A stretch of DNA of 64,000 nucleotides, from assembly GCF_900103975.1 (NCBI RefSeq), contig NZ_FNIR01000009.1:62001-126000 (forward strand), in the 5' to 3' direction. The notes beneath the pieces were generated by a model. That model saw only the letters and a list, made by a program, of their open reading frames with translations, ran no database searches and had not been told where the DNA came from. This document shows, one piece after another, positions 24,081-32,024 of this stretch. The position numbers and the translations under genes are program-made. Within the stretch, counting starts at the first letter, position 1; every line of letters starts with the position of its first letter. This DNA is from Klenkia soli. Its GTDB lineage: Bacteria; Actinomycetota; Actinomycetes; Mycobacteriales; Geodermatophilaceae.

Positions 24081-24815
24081 ATGTCCTCGCTCAAGAACTC
24101 CTTCACCACCCTGCTCGACACCGTCGTGCAGTTCCTGCCCAAGCTGGTCGGGTTCCTGCTGATCCTGGTGATCGGCTACTTCATCGCGAAGGCGCTGCAG
24201 AAGATCATCAGCAAGGTCCTGGAGAAGGTCGGCTTCGACCACGCCGTCGAGCGCGGCGGCGTCAAGAAGGCCCTCGCCACCTCCCAGTACGACGCCTCCG
24301 ACATCCTCGCGAAGATCGTCTTCTACGCCGTGATGCTCTTCGTGCTCTCGACCGCGTTCGGGGTCTTCGGCCAGAACCCGATCAGCACCTACCTCGCCGC
24401 GATCATCGGCTACCTGCCCAAGGTCTTCGTCGCGATCCTCATCCTGGTCATCGCCTCCGCGGTCGCCGCCGGGGTCAAGCTGCTGGTCCAGAACACCCTC
24501 GGCGGCCTGTCCTACGGCAAGGTCCTCGCGAACGTGGCCTCCACCGTCATCCTGGCGCTGGGCGTCATCGCCGCGCTGAACCAGCTGCAGATCGCCCAGA
24601 ACGTCGTCAACGCCGTCCTCTACGCCTCGCTGGCCGCGGTCGTCGGCATCGCCGTCGTCGCGGTCGGCGGCGGTGGCATCGCCCCGATGCGCCAGCGCTG
24701 GGAGACCACGCTGGCCAAGGTCGAGGCCGAGGCGCCCAACGCCAAGCGCGAGGCGCAGCACAGCGGTTCGCCCGCGGACGCCGTCCGCGACGAGGCGCAG
24801 CGCTACACGAGCTGA
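24081..24815 (+). CDS. Membrane protein with MscS-like TM-helix repeats
   Basis: A 244-residue protein with four or five hydrophobic helices (about 20-40, 75-97, 105-135, 155-200). The first part FLPKLVGFLLILVIGYFIAKAL and its second occurrence YLPKVFVAILILVIASAVAAG are the paired TM-helix repeat annotated as conserved TM helix of mechanosensitive-channel-like proteins. There is no MscS beta-domain, so a gating channel is not assured. The hydrophilic C-tail (about 45 residues) is cytoplasmic. It lies between two DUF2382-type genes, suggesting an envelope or osmotic-stress role. Confidence 0.8.
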   Translation: MSSLKNSFTTLLDTVVQFLPKLVGFLLILVIGYFIAKALQKIISKVLEKVGFDHAVERGGVKKALATSQYDASDILAKIVFYAVMLFVLSTAFGVFGQNPISTYLAAIIGYLPKVFVAILILVIASAVAAGVKLLVQNTLGGLSYGKVLANVASTVILALGVIAALNQLQIAQNVVNAVLYASLAAVVGIAVVAVGGGGIAPMRQRWETTLAKVEAEAPNAKREAQHSGSPADAVRDEAQRYTS

Positions 24816-24826
24816 CCCACGGCGGC

Positions 24827-24856
24827 GGGGCGTGCCGGCACCGTCCGGCACGCCCC
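24827..24856 (+). terminator. Perfect 12-bp hairpin terminator
   Basis: GGGGCGTGCCGG (24827-24838) and CCGGCACGCCCC (24845-24856) form a perfect stem with a CACCGT loop twelve bases after the MscS-like gene stop. Confidence 0.75.
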
Positions 24857-24887
24857 ACCGGCCCTCCCCCACCCGACCGGAGTCCCC

Positions 24888-25307
24888 ATGACCAGCGCAC
24901 CCCGCACCCCCGAGCCCGGCACGCTGGTCCTCACCGCCCAGCAGCTGTCGACCACCACCGAGGCGGTGCCGGTGCGCCGGGCCGTGCTGCGCGTGGAGAC
25001 CACGACCGAGCAGGTCATGGTGCCGGTGACCCTGACCCGCCAGCGGGCCCGCCTGCACTACGTCGACGTCGACCCGGCCGCCGCCGTCCCGGTCCCGGCC
25101 GAGCAGCTGCTGGACGGGGCGACCGGCGGATGGCTGGTGCTCACCGCCGACGAACCGGTCGTCACCACCCGGGCCGTACCCGTCGAACGGGTCCGCCTGG
25201 TCACCTCCTGGGTCACCGGCAGCCAGGACGTCGAGGCCGCCCTCGCCCACGACGAGCTCGCCGAGGTCATCACGTCCAGCACCCTCGCGGCGGGACCGAC
25301 CGCCTGA
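24888..25307 (+). CDS. Short DUF2382-like protein
   Basis: A 139-residue protein without a PRC-barrel. It consists of two related blocks, TEAVPVRRAVLRVETTTEQV (about 25-45) and VTTRAVPVERVRLVTSWVTG (about 90-110). The second block with AALAHDELAEV closely matches the C-terminus of the protein at 23134 (VPVERVRLATETVTE and AEVAHEEIEQV). It therefore looks like a duplicated, shortened DUF2382 unit. ATG 24888 begins 31 bases after a strong hairpin, so it probably has its own promoter or depends on read-through. Function unknown. Confidence 0.78.
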   Translation: MTSAPRTPEPGTLVLTAQQLSTTTEAVPVRRAVLRVETTTEQVMVPVTLTRQRARLHYVDVDPAAAVPVPAEQLLDGATGGWLVLTADEPVVTTRAVPVERVRLVTSWVTGSQDVEAALAHDELAEVITSSTLAAGPTA

Positions 25308-25418
25308 CCCGACGGTTGGTCCGACCGGTGGCGGGGAATCCCTGCCGTCGCCCGGGCGTCACACGTGTGGATGCCGGCACGACGGTGGCGGCGACGGGGA
25401 CCGGGAGCAGGTGCACAG

Positions 25419-26327
25419 GTGACGGACACGGACGACGGACGCACGGGGCCGGTCGAGCAGGGACCGGCCGGACCGGCGCCGGAGGGACGGGCGCAGCCGG
25501 ACTCCGCGATGGGCGCACGGGACGTCGGCGCCACCGTGAGCGGCGGGATCACCGCCCCCGACCACCCCGACGACCCGGACCTCCCCGAGAACCGGGACCG
25601 GCGCCCGGCGCAGGACCCGCCGGGCGTGCAGCCCCTGGGGCCGCGTGAGCCGCTCAGCCGGGACCGCATCGTCTCCGCCGCCGTCGACTACGTGGACACC
25701 CACGGGCTGCCCGCGCTGACCATGCGCCGGCTGGGTGCCCGCCTCGGCGTCGAGGCCATGGCCCTGTACCGGTACGTCCCCAGCCGGGACGACCTCCTGG
25801 ACGCCGTCGTCGGCCGGGTCGTCGACGAGCTGTTCGACGACGCCGAGGTCCACCTGAGCCCCGTCCACGGGTGGCAGGACTACCTGCAGCGCCTGGCCCA
25901 CGGCGTGCGCCGCAGCGCCCTGGCCCACCCCGCCCTGTTCCCCCTGGTGGCCACCCGCCCGCCGGCAGCGCCCTGGGTGCGGCCGCCGCTGCGCAGCCTG
26001 CGGTGGATCGACTCGTTCCTGACCGCGCTGCGCAGCCACGGGTTCACCGACGAGCAGACCGTCGTCGCCTACCGGGCCTACACCAGCTTCCTGCTGGGCC
26101 ACCTGCTCCTCGAGGTGGCCCAGCGCGGGGTGGCCATCAACGCCCTCGACGACCCGGACGGCGCGCCGGACGCCGACCCGGACGCCCTGGTCGCCGAGCA
26201 CCGGTCCATCGCCGACCTCCAGCACCTGCTGGCCCTGGACGAGACCGTCACGGAGTTCGAGGAGTCCCTCGAGAGCCTGATCGAGCGGCTGGGCGCCATG
26301 GTCGAGGACGACGCCACCCACCTGTGA
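25419..26327 (+). CDS. TetR-family regulator with long disordered N-terminus
   Basis: A 302-residue TetR protein. The first 80 residues are acidic and Pro/Gly/Asp-rich; the HTH domain then follows (SRDRIVSAAVDYVDTHGLPAL, RRLGARLGVEAMALYRYVPS) and a TetR_C_1-type ligand domain to residue 295. That C-domain type occurs in tetracycline- and drug-responsive repressors. The start is uncertain because the N-terminus is disordered; GTG 25419 is used. Nothing adjacent is an obvious transporter target. It precedes another TetR gene on the same strand by about 90 bases. Confidence 0.82.
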   Translation: MTDTDDGRTGPVEQGPAGPAPEGRAQPDSAMGARDVGATVSGGITAPDHPDDPDLPENRDRRPAQDPPGVQPLGPREPLSRDRIVSAAVDYVDTHGLPALTMRRLGARLGVEAMALYRYVPSRDDLLDAVVGRVVDELFDDAEVHLSPVHGWQDYLQRLAHGVRRSALAHPALFPLVATRPPAAPWVRPPLRSLRWIDSFLTALRSHGFTDEQTVVAYRAYTSFLLGHLLLEVAQRGVAINALDDPDGAPDADPDALVAEHRSIADLQHLLALDETVTEFEESLESLIERLGAMVEDDATHL

Positions 26328-26416
26328 GCTGACCCACCCGGCAATCGCTCCCGTCCTCACTCAATCGTTAAAGTGGGATCGGGTCGCACCGGGCGACCGC
26401 CGAGGAGGTCGATCCA

Positions 26417-27079
26417 GTGCCCGGTGATGGTGCCCCCTCCGCGGACGGCAGCCCGGTCCTCGCCCCGGCCGCCGGCCGCCGTGACCTGCACGCCCGCGCC
26501 CACCGCGGTCGGGGCGGCCGGCCCCGCGACCACGGAGCCACCGCACGGGTCATCGCGGCGACCCAGGACCTCCTGGCCGACCGCCGGGCAGCCATCACCG
26601 TCGACGCCATCGCGACGCGGGCCGGGGTCGGCAAGGCCACCATCTACCGGCGCTGGTCCACGGCGTCCGACCTGATCGCGGACGCCGTGCTGGCCGTCGA
26701 CCCCCTGCCCGACCCGCCGAGCCCCACCGACGACGGCCGCACCCAGCTGACGTCCCTGCTGCAGCGGCTGACCGAGCCGCTCCACCTCGCCGAGCTGACC
26801 GCCGCGGCGGCCCTGGCCCACTCCGCCCGCGACCCGCAGCTGCGGGAGGCCGCGGAGCGGACCGTGCTGGTCCCGCTGCGCGAGCGGGTCCGGGCCGCCT
26901 GCCGGGCCGGGGACACCGCCGACGAGTCGGCCGTCGGCACCGTCGTCTCCCTGGTCGAGGGCCTGTGGGTCCGCCGGTTCCTGCTCTGCGCACCGCCGCT
27001 GGCGAGCGACGAGGTGCGCGCCGTCGTCGACGACGTCCTGCTCGCGGTCGCGCCCCGGTGCGCGGTGCACCGGCGCTGA
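26417..27079 (+). CDS. TetR/AcrR-family regulator
   Basis: A 220-residue regulator. The HTH is at residues 40-90 (ITVDAIATRAGVGKATIYRRW), the textbook TetR form, followed by an all-helical ligand domain. GTG 26417 has GAGGAGG nine bases upstream. The upstream region (26370-26400) has CACT-N10-AGTG and an AT-rich TCGTTAAAGTG patch that could be promoter plus operator. Residues 1-35 are an Arg/Gly-rich tail. The target genes are not apparent; autoregulation is likely for the family. Confidence 0.88.
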   Translation: MPGDGAPSADGSPVLAPAAGRRDLHARAHRGRGGRPRDHGATARVIAATQDLLADRRAAITVDAIATRAGVGKATIYRRWSTASDLIADAVLAVDPLPDPPSPTDDGRTQLTSLLQRLTEPLHLAELTAAAALAHSARDPQLREAAERTVLVPLRERVRAACRAGDTADESAVGTVVSLVEGLWVRRFLLCAPPLASDEVRAVVDDVLLAVAPRCAVHRR

Positions 27080-27150
27080 GACCTCCGCCGCGTCCACACC
27101 GCTGACCCGGTGTTCCGCACGGCGGCGGCCACGCCGCAGAACCTGGTCGG

Positions 27151-28170
27151 TCAGGTGCTCCCCCGGGCGACGACCCGCGCCGTGTCCACCGCGATGCGGT
27201 CGGGCAGCGGCGATCCCGCGTCGGCGACCGCCTCGTGGATGATCGCGGCGAACCGGCCGATGAGGTCCCCGAGGTCGGCCCGGACGGTGGACAGCGCCGG
27301 CCGGACGAGGGTGCAGACCGGGAAGTCGTAGGCCCCCACCACCGCGAGCCGGTCGGGGACGGCGACGCCGAGCCGGTCGGCGGAGGAGACCACGAGAGCG
27401 GCGACGTCGTCGTCCATGGTGGCCACGGCGGTCACGGCGGGTTCGTCCCGCAACCAGACGCCCAACGCCTGCTCGGCCGCGCCGGGGTCCGCCGGGAGGT
27501 CCAGGACCGGGATGTGCGTCTGGCCCGCCACCGCCATCACCTCGAGCAGCGCCGCGGCGCGGCCCTGATCGGTGGCGGAGGGGAAGTCGCGCGCCCACCG
27601 GACCAGCCCGATGCGCTCGTGGCCGCGGGAGCGGAGGTGCTGCGCCTGCGCGGCCCCGAACTCCCCGGCCCCGAACCTGATCTCCCAGGCGCGCGGAGCA
27701 CCGGCCCCGGCCGTGCCCACCACGACTCGGACCCCCGCCGCCTGCAGCGCGGTGACCGTGTCGTCGTCCAGGCCGGTGAGGGCGACCACCCCCACCGGGT
27801 CGATGGTGCGGAGCAGCTCCCGCAGGCGGACCGGGTCCAGGGGCGCCGGGTGCAGCACCAGGGACAGCCCCAGCTCGGAGAGCGACCGCGACAGCTTGAG
27901 CATCAGGTCGCTGAACGTCGCGCTGTAGCCGGTGTCCGGCACGAGGCCCACGACGACGTCCGACCGGCCGACGCGCAGGGACCGCGCGGCGGCGTTGGGC
28001 TGGTACCCCAGCCGGGCCGCCGCCTCCCGGACCCGCGTCCGGGTGCTCTCCGGGATGGACTGGCCGGGCGTGTCGTTGAGCACGTAGCTGACCGTGGCCG
28101 GGGAGACACCGGCCGCCGCGGCCACCTCGGAGCCGGTCACCCGGGAGCGACGCCGAGGTGGTGGGGTCAC
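27151..28170 (-). CDS. LacI-family transcriptional regulator
   Basis: A 339-residue LacI protein. The N-terminal HTH and hinge helix are clear (VTGSEVAAAAGVSPATVSYVLN, split here as VTGSEVAAAAGVSPATV then SYVLN, and a hinge NAAARSLRVGRS). The periplasmic-binding-protein-like domain spans about 60-335 (VVVGLVPDTGYSATFSD at its start). No sugar transporter or catabolic gene lies next to it, so the effector is unknown. GTG 28170 is chosen to place the HTH near the N-terminus; a longer frame would run toward the tRNA. Confidence 0.9.
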   Translation of the reverse strand: MTPPPRRRSRVTGSEVAAAAGVSPATVSYVLNDTPGQSIPESTRTRVREAAARLGYQPNAAARSLRVGRSDVVVGLVPDTGYSATFSDLMLKLSRSLSELGLSLVLHPAPLDPVRLRELLRTIDPVGVVALTGLDDDTVTALQAAGVRVVVGTAGAGAPRAWEIRFGAGEFGAAQAQHLRSRGHERIGLVRWARDFPSATDQGRAAALLEVMAVAGQTHIPVLDLPADPGAAEQALGVWLRDEPAVTAVATMDDDVAALVVSSADRLGVAVPDRLAVVGAYDFPVCTLVRPALSTVRADLGDLIGRFAAIIHEAVADAGSPLPDRIAVDTARVVARGST

Positions 28171-28232
28171 GCACGCACTCTGGCACAAGCGGGGGCCCCG
28201 GGCCGGGCTCCCGCGGCGACCGACGGTGGTCG

Positions 28233-28250
28233 CCGGGCAGGCATGCCCGG
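28233..28250 (-). terminator. Hairpin downstream of tRNA-Ser
   Basis: CCGGGCA (28233-28239) and TGCCCGG (28244-28250) pair around GGCA, 18 bases beyond the tRNA 3' end on the same strand. A second arm pair GCGACC/GGTCGC (28216-28233) follows. These probably stop tRNA transcription before the LacI gene; an operator for LacI is the alternative. Confidence 0.5.
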
Positions 28251-28268
28251 CGGACACCCTCGTCCGAG

Positions 28269-28355
28269 CGGAGGGCGAGGGATTCGAACCCTCGAGGAGC
28301 GTGAACCCCTAGCGGTTTTCAAGACCGCCGCCATCGGCCACTAGGCGAGCCCTCC
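28269..28355 (-). tRNA. tRNA-Ser (anticodon TGA)
   Basis: Read on the minus strand, an 87-base cloverleaf folds: acceptor GGAGGGC with GCCCTCC, discriminator G, anticodon stem GCGGT/ACCGC with loop CTTGAAA (anticodon TGA at 28319-28321), the long variable arm expected of serine tRNAs, and the T-arm GAGGG-TTCGAAT-CCCTC. CCA is not encoded. It reads UCA and other UCN codons. Confidence 0.97.
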
Positions 28356-28393
28356 TGGCCGACCGAGGGTAGCCCGCGCGCCCGCGGCCCCCG

Positions 28394-28450
28394 GTGATCA
28401 CGGACCTGCGCCGGCGACACACCGTCCCCGGGTGTCCTGGGGCCCGTGAT
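28394..28450. repeat. Hairpin element with GTGATC ends
   Basis: GTGATCACGG at the left and CCGTGATC at the right (28443-28450) bracket a region containing GACACACC and GGGTGTCC, which pair imperfectly. A similar layout, a GACA/TGTC hairpin near an ATGATCA-CGG box, occurs at 29697-29757 and 48945-48998. It lies between the tRNA and the glycosyltransferase gene. Confidence 0.4.
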
Positions 28451-28511
28451 CGTCGACGGGTGTGCGCCGGCTGGACAGATCGGCGACACCCGGGTGGGTT
28501 GTGCTGGGCGC

Positions 28512-29642
28512 ATGCGCGTCGCCCTCGTGTCCGAGACGTTCACCCCGGCGGTCAACGGCGTCGTCACCTCCGTGCTGCGGGCCGCCGACCACCTCGCCCT
28601 GCGCGGCCACGAACCGGTGGTCGTCGCCCCGTCCGGCGCGGACTACGAGACGCGGTGCGGCGCCGTCGTCCCCGTGCACGCCGTGCGGTCGGTCCGGCTG
28701 CCCCGCTACCGGGAGCTCCCGCTGGCCGCGCCCACCGGCGAGGTGGGCGAGCTGCTGGACCGCCTGCGCCCGGACGTCGTCCACCTGGCCTCGCCCGCGA
28801 TGCTGGGCGGGACGGCGGCCCGGGCCGCCCAGCAGCGCGGCATCCCGGCGGTCGCCGTGTTCCAGACCGATCTCGCCGCCTACGCCGGCCGGTACCGGGT
28901 GCCCGGTGGCTCGGCGACGACGTGGCGGTGGTTGCGCACGCTGCACGACCGGACGGCGCTGACCCTGGTGCCCTCGACGTCGACGATGGCCCAGCTGCGG
29001 CGGCACGGGATCGGTCCGCTCGCGCTGTGGGCCCGCGGGGTGGACCTCGAGCAGTTCCACCCGGGCCGGTCCTCGGCGGCGGTGCGGGCCCGGTTGAGCC
29101 CGGGCGGCGAGCTGATCGTCGGCACCGTGGCCCGGCTGGCGGTGGAGAAGCGGCTGCACCTGCTGGGCCCGCTGTCCGAGCTGCCGGGCGTGCGGCTGGT
29201 GGTGGTCGGCGACGGTCCGCAGCGGAAGGCCCTGCAGCGGGCCCTGCCCCGGGCGGTGTTCACCGGACGGGTGGTGGGCGAGGAGCTCGGCGACCTGGTC
29301 TCGTCGCTGGACCTGCTGGTGCACCCGGGCGCCGACGAGACGTTCTGCCAGGCGGTGCAGGAATCTCTGGCGGCCGGCGTACCGGCGCTGGTCGCGGCGT
29401 CGGGCGGGCCGCTGGACCTGGTGCGGCACGGGGAGAACGGCTGGCTGTGGGCCGGCGACGACCCCCACGTGCTCGCGGCGCAGGTGGAGGGCCTGCGCGA
29501 CGACCGGCTGGCACTGCGGGCGGCAGCCGCACGCGCCCGGGCGTCCGTGGCGCACCGCACCTGGGGCCGGCTGGGCGACGAGCTGGTCGGCCACTACGAC
29601 CGGGTCCTGGGCCGCAGCGCCGTCCACCCCCTGGCCGCCTGA
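28512..29642 (+). CDS. GT-B glycosyltransferase, MgtA/PimB-like alpha-mannosyltransferase
   Basis: A 376-residue family-4 type glycosyltransferase. The N-terminal acceptor domain starts MRVALVSETFTPAVNGVV, as in GDP-mannose-dependent mannosyltransferases of actinobacterial glycolipid and phosphatidylinositol mannoside synthesis. The donor domain has GTVARLAVEKRLHLL, VVVGDGPQRKAL, and the sugar-nucleotide motif HPGADETFCQAVQESLAAGVPA. ATG 28512 follows a divergent element and begins at the first strand. Donor and acceptor are inferred from resemblance. A perfect hairpin lies after it before a convergent gene. Confidence 0.87.
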   Translation: MRVALVSETFTPAVNGVVTSVLRAADHLALRGHEPVVVAPSGADYETRCGAVVPVHAVRSVRLPRYRELPLAAPTGEVGELLDRLRPDVVHLASPAMLGGTAARAAQQRGIPAVAVFQTDLAAYAGRYRVPGGSATTWRWLRTLHDRTALTLVPSTSTMAQLRRHGIGPLALWARGVDLEQFHPGRSSAAVRARLSPGGELIVGTVARLAVEKRLHLLGPLSELPGVRLVVVGDGPQRKALQRALPRAVFTGRVVGEELGDLVSSLDLLVHPGADETFCQAVQESLAAGVPALVAASGGPLDLVRHGENGWLWAGDDPHVLAAQVEGLRDDRLALRAAAARARASVAHRTWGRLGDELVGHYDRVLGRSAVHPLAA

Positions 29643-29696
29643 CCGCCGTCCCCCGCACCGGGGATCCACGCTCGCGCCGTCGAGAGTGCAGATGCA

Positions 29697-29733
29697 GCAC
29701 GCCGACACGCCGGGTCAGGGCGTGTCGGCGTGC
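29697..29733. terminator. Perfect 15-bp bidirectional terminator hairpin
   Basis: GCACGCCGACACGCC (29697-29711) and GGCGTGTCGGCGTGC (29719-29733) pair exactly with a 7-base loop, between the convergent mannosyltransferase-like and MaoC genes. CCATGATCAACACGG follows at about 29741, resembling boxes seen near other hairpins here. Confidence 0.8.
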
Positions 29734-29764
29734 CGCTTCCCCATGATCAACACGGCGAGCGTGG

Positions 29765-30616
29765 TCAGAGCGGGCGGATGACCCCCAGGACGTGGTCCTG
29801 GCCGCTCTTCTGGTTCCTGACCGCGAGGTCCCACCCGCTGTCCCGGGCCCCCGTCGACAGGGTCGCCGTCGAGGGCAGGAACAGCGGCTTCCTGAAGGCG
29901 ACGTCGACCCGGTACGCCGCGGGCAGTCGGCCGCTGAGCGCCGCCAGGGCCCGGGCCTTCACCCACATGCCGTGCGCGATGGCCCGCTTGAACCCGAACG
30001 CCTTGGCGGTCAGGCCCGACAGGTGGATCGGGTTCACGTCGCCGCTGACCTTCGCGTACCGCCGACCGGCGTCGTCGGGCACCCGCCACACCGCCGCCTG
30101 CGCGACGTCCCCGATCTCCAGCTCCAGGTCGGTCGGCTCGCCCTCGGGCGCCTTCGCCCCCCGGGCCAGGTAGGTCGACCGCCCGCGCCACACCTCGTCA
30201 CCTCGCGAGCGCATCGACGCGACCAGGTCGACCGTGGCACCGGACCGGTGCGGTCTCAGGTCCGCGGCCCAGACCTCGAGGTCGAGCTTCTCGGAGATCC
30301 CGATCGGCCGGACGACGTCCACCCGGTTGCGCACGTGCACCAGCCCGGGCAGGGCCAGCGGGAACGCGCGGTCAGCCATCAGGGCGACCTGCAGCGGGAA
30401 GGTCAGCACGTGCGGGAACGTCGGCGGCAGGGTGTCGCCGAACCGGAACCGGCAGACCTCGGCGTAGTCGGCCACCTGCGCCGGGTCGACCTGGACGGCG
30501 ACCCGGGCCAGGTGCGTGTCGGGCAGCGACCCGCGCCGGCCGCGCGCGGTGAGCGCGGCCTTGGCGAACAGCTGCGCCATCGACGGCGGCGACGACAGGA
30601 CGACGGGCGTGCCCAT
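29765..30616 (-). CDS. MaoC-family dehydratase (HtdX-like)
   Basis: A 283-residue double hot-dog protein. The C-terminal half carries the hydratase motif YAKVSGDVNPIHLSGLTAKA followed by AIAHGMWVKARAL. The N-terminal half lacks it, as usual in the two-domain MaoC/HtdX type. It should hydrate or dehydrate (R)-3-hydroxyacyl thioesters. The ATG shares one base with the stop of the FabG4-like gene (TGATG), so they are coupled. In Mycobacterium tuberculosis htdX, fabG4 and fadA2 are neighbours in the same way, supporting a fatty-acyl-CoA role. Confidence 0.9.
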   Translation of the reverse strand: MGTPVVLSSPPSMAQLFAKAALTARGRRGSLPDTHLARVAVQVDPAQVADYAEVCRFRFGDTLPPTFPHVLTFPLQVALMADRAFPLALPGLVHVRNRVDVVRPIGISEKLDLEVWAADLRPHRSGATVDLVASMRSRGDEVWRGRSTYLARGAKAPEGEPTDLELEIGDVAQAAVWRVPDDAGRRYAKVSGDVNPIHLSGLTAKAFGFKRAIAHGMWVKARALAALSGRLPAAYRVDVAFRKPLFLPSTATLSTGARDSGWDLAVRNQKSGQDHVLGVIRPL

Positions 30617-31968
30617 CAGGCGCCCAGCAGGTTCTGGCCGCACACGCGCAGCACCTGGCCGTTGACCCCGGCGCTGGCCGGCTGGGCCAGCCACGCGATG
30701 GCCTCGGCGACGTCCACGGGCAGGCCGCCCTGCTGCAGCGAGTTCAGCCGGGCGCCCACCTCGCGGGTGCCGAAGGGCATCTTCGCGGTCATCTCGGTGA
30801 CGATGAAGCCGGGCGCCACCGCGTTGATCGTCGCCCCGCGCGAGGCGAACTCCGGCGCCCACGCGCGCACCATGCCGATCACGCCGGCCTTGGACGCCGA
30901 GTAGTTGGTCTGCCCGCGGTTGCCGGCGATCCCGGACTGCGAGCTGACCGCCACCACCCGGGCGCCGGGCTCGAGCGCGCCGTCGGCCTCGAGGAGCGCC
31001 TGGGTGATGTCCAGCTGGGCCTGCAGGTTCACCGCGAGCACCGAGTTCCAGCGCGCGGCGTCCATGTTGACCAGCAGCTTGTCGCGGGTGATGCCGGCGT
31101 TGTGCACGACCACATCGGCGCCGCCGTGCCGCTCGCGCAGGTGCTCGACCAGCCTCTGCGCGGCGTCGGGGGCGGTGATGTCCAGCTGCAGCGCCGTCCC
31201 GCCGACCCGGTTGGCGACCTGGGCCAGCGACTGGCCGGCGGCCGGGATGTCGACGGCGACCACGTGGGCGCCGTCCCGGCCGAGCACCTCGGCGATCGAG
31301 GCACCGATGCCGCGGGCCGCACCGGTGACGACGGCGACCGTGCCGGCCAGCGGAGTGGTCCCGCCGTCCCCGCTGGGCACGTCGGCGGCGGAGAGCGTGA
31401 CCGTCTGGCCGTCGACGTAGGCCGACCGGCCGGACAGGAAGAACCGCAGCGGACCGGGCACCGACGCCTCGGCGCCGGTCGGCACGTAGACCAGGTTCGC
31501 GGTCGCGCCGGCCCGCAGCTCCTTGGCCAGCGAGCGGACCAGGCCGTCGAGGGCCTGCCGGGCCGCGGCCAGCGCCGGGGACGGCGCGTCGCCGGGTACC
31601 TCGCCCAGGACGACGACCCGCCCGTTGGTGCCCAGCCGCTTCACCGCGGGGGCCAGGAAGTCGTGCGCGGAGGCCAGGTCGGCCGGGGTGGTCAGGCCGG
31701 TGGCGTCGAGGACGACGGCCGCCACCTTCGGGCCCTTGCCCCCGTCGGCGGTGACCGGCGACAGCACGGTGACGCCGTCCTCCTCGAGCACCGACTCGAT
31801 CTCGGCGCGCAGTCGGCCGTCGCCGGCCGACCCGACGAGCGCCGGGCCGTCCAGCAGCGGTTGGCCGGGGCTGTAGCGGCGCAGCACGGCCGGCCGGGGC
31901 AGGCCGAACTGCTTGACCAGGGTGGTGCCGACGCCGGAGTTGGCGAAGTCGCGGTACCAGTCGCTCAT
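30616..31968 (-). CDS. FabG4-type 3-oxoacyl reductase (long form)
   Basis: A 450-residue high-molecular-weight FabG. The N-terminal flavodoxin-like domain (1-205) carries no cofactor motif. The C-terminal SDR domain (about 210-450) has VTGAARGIGASIAEV, HNAG, SSQSG with the catalytic Ser, and YSASK. These NADH-dependent enzymes reduce 3-oxoacyl-CoA or ACP. ATG 31968 has GGAGA just upstream. Coupled to the MaoC gene and preceded by the thiolase 56 bases away, it forms a thiolase-reductase-dehydratase set able to run acyl-CoA elongation or its reverse. Confidence 0.93.
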   Translation of the reverse strand: MSDWYRDFANSGVGTTLVKQFGLPRPAVLRRYSPGQPLLDGPALVGSAGDGRLRAEIESVLEEDGVTVLSPVTADGGKGPKVAAVVLDATGLTTPADLASAHDFLAPAVKRLGTNGRVVVLGEVPGDAPSPALAAARQALDGLVRSLAKELRAGATANLVYVPTGAEASVPGPLRFFLSGRSAYVDGQTVTLSAADVPSGDGGTTPLAGTVAVVTGAARGIGASIAEVLGRDGAHVVAVDIPAAGQSLAQVANRVGGTALQLDITAPDAAQRLVEHLRERHGGADVVVHNAGITRDKLLVNMDAARWNSVLAVNLQAQLDITQALLEADGALEPGARVVAVSSQSGIAGNRGQTNYSASKAGVIGMVRAWAPEFASRGATINAVAPGFIVTEMTAKMPFGTREVGARLNSLQQGGLPVDVAEAIAWLAQPASAGVNGQVLRVCGQNLLGA

Positions 31969-32024
31969 GGTGTCTCCGTTCGGGGGGATCCCAGAAACCG
32001 CGGTTCCTGGGGAAGGGGAGGGGG

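Noticed and set aside
28269-28355. tRNA-associated attachment site or integrated element
   Set aside because: No integrase or direct repeat of the tRNA 3' end was found nearby.
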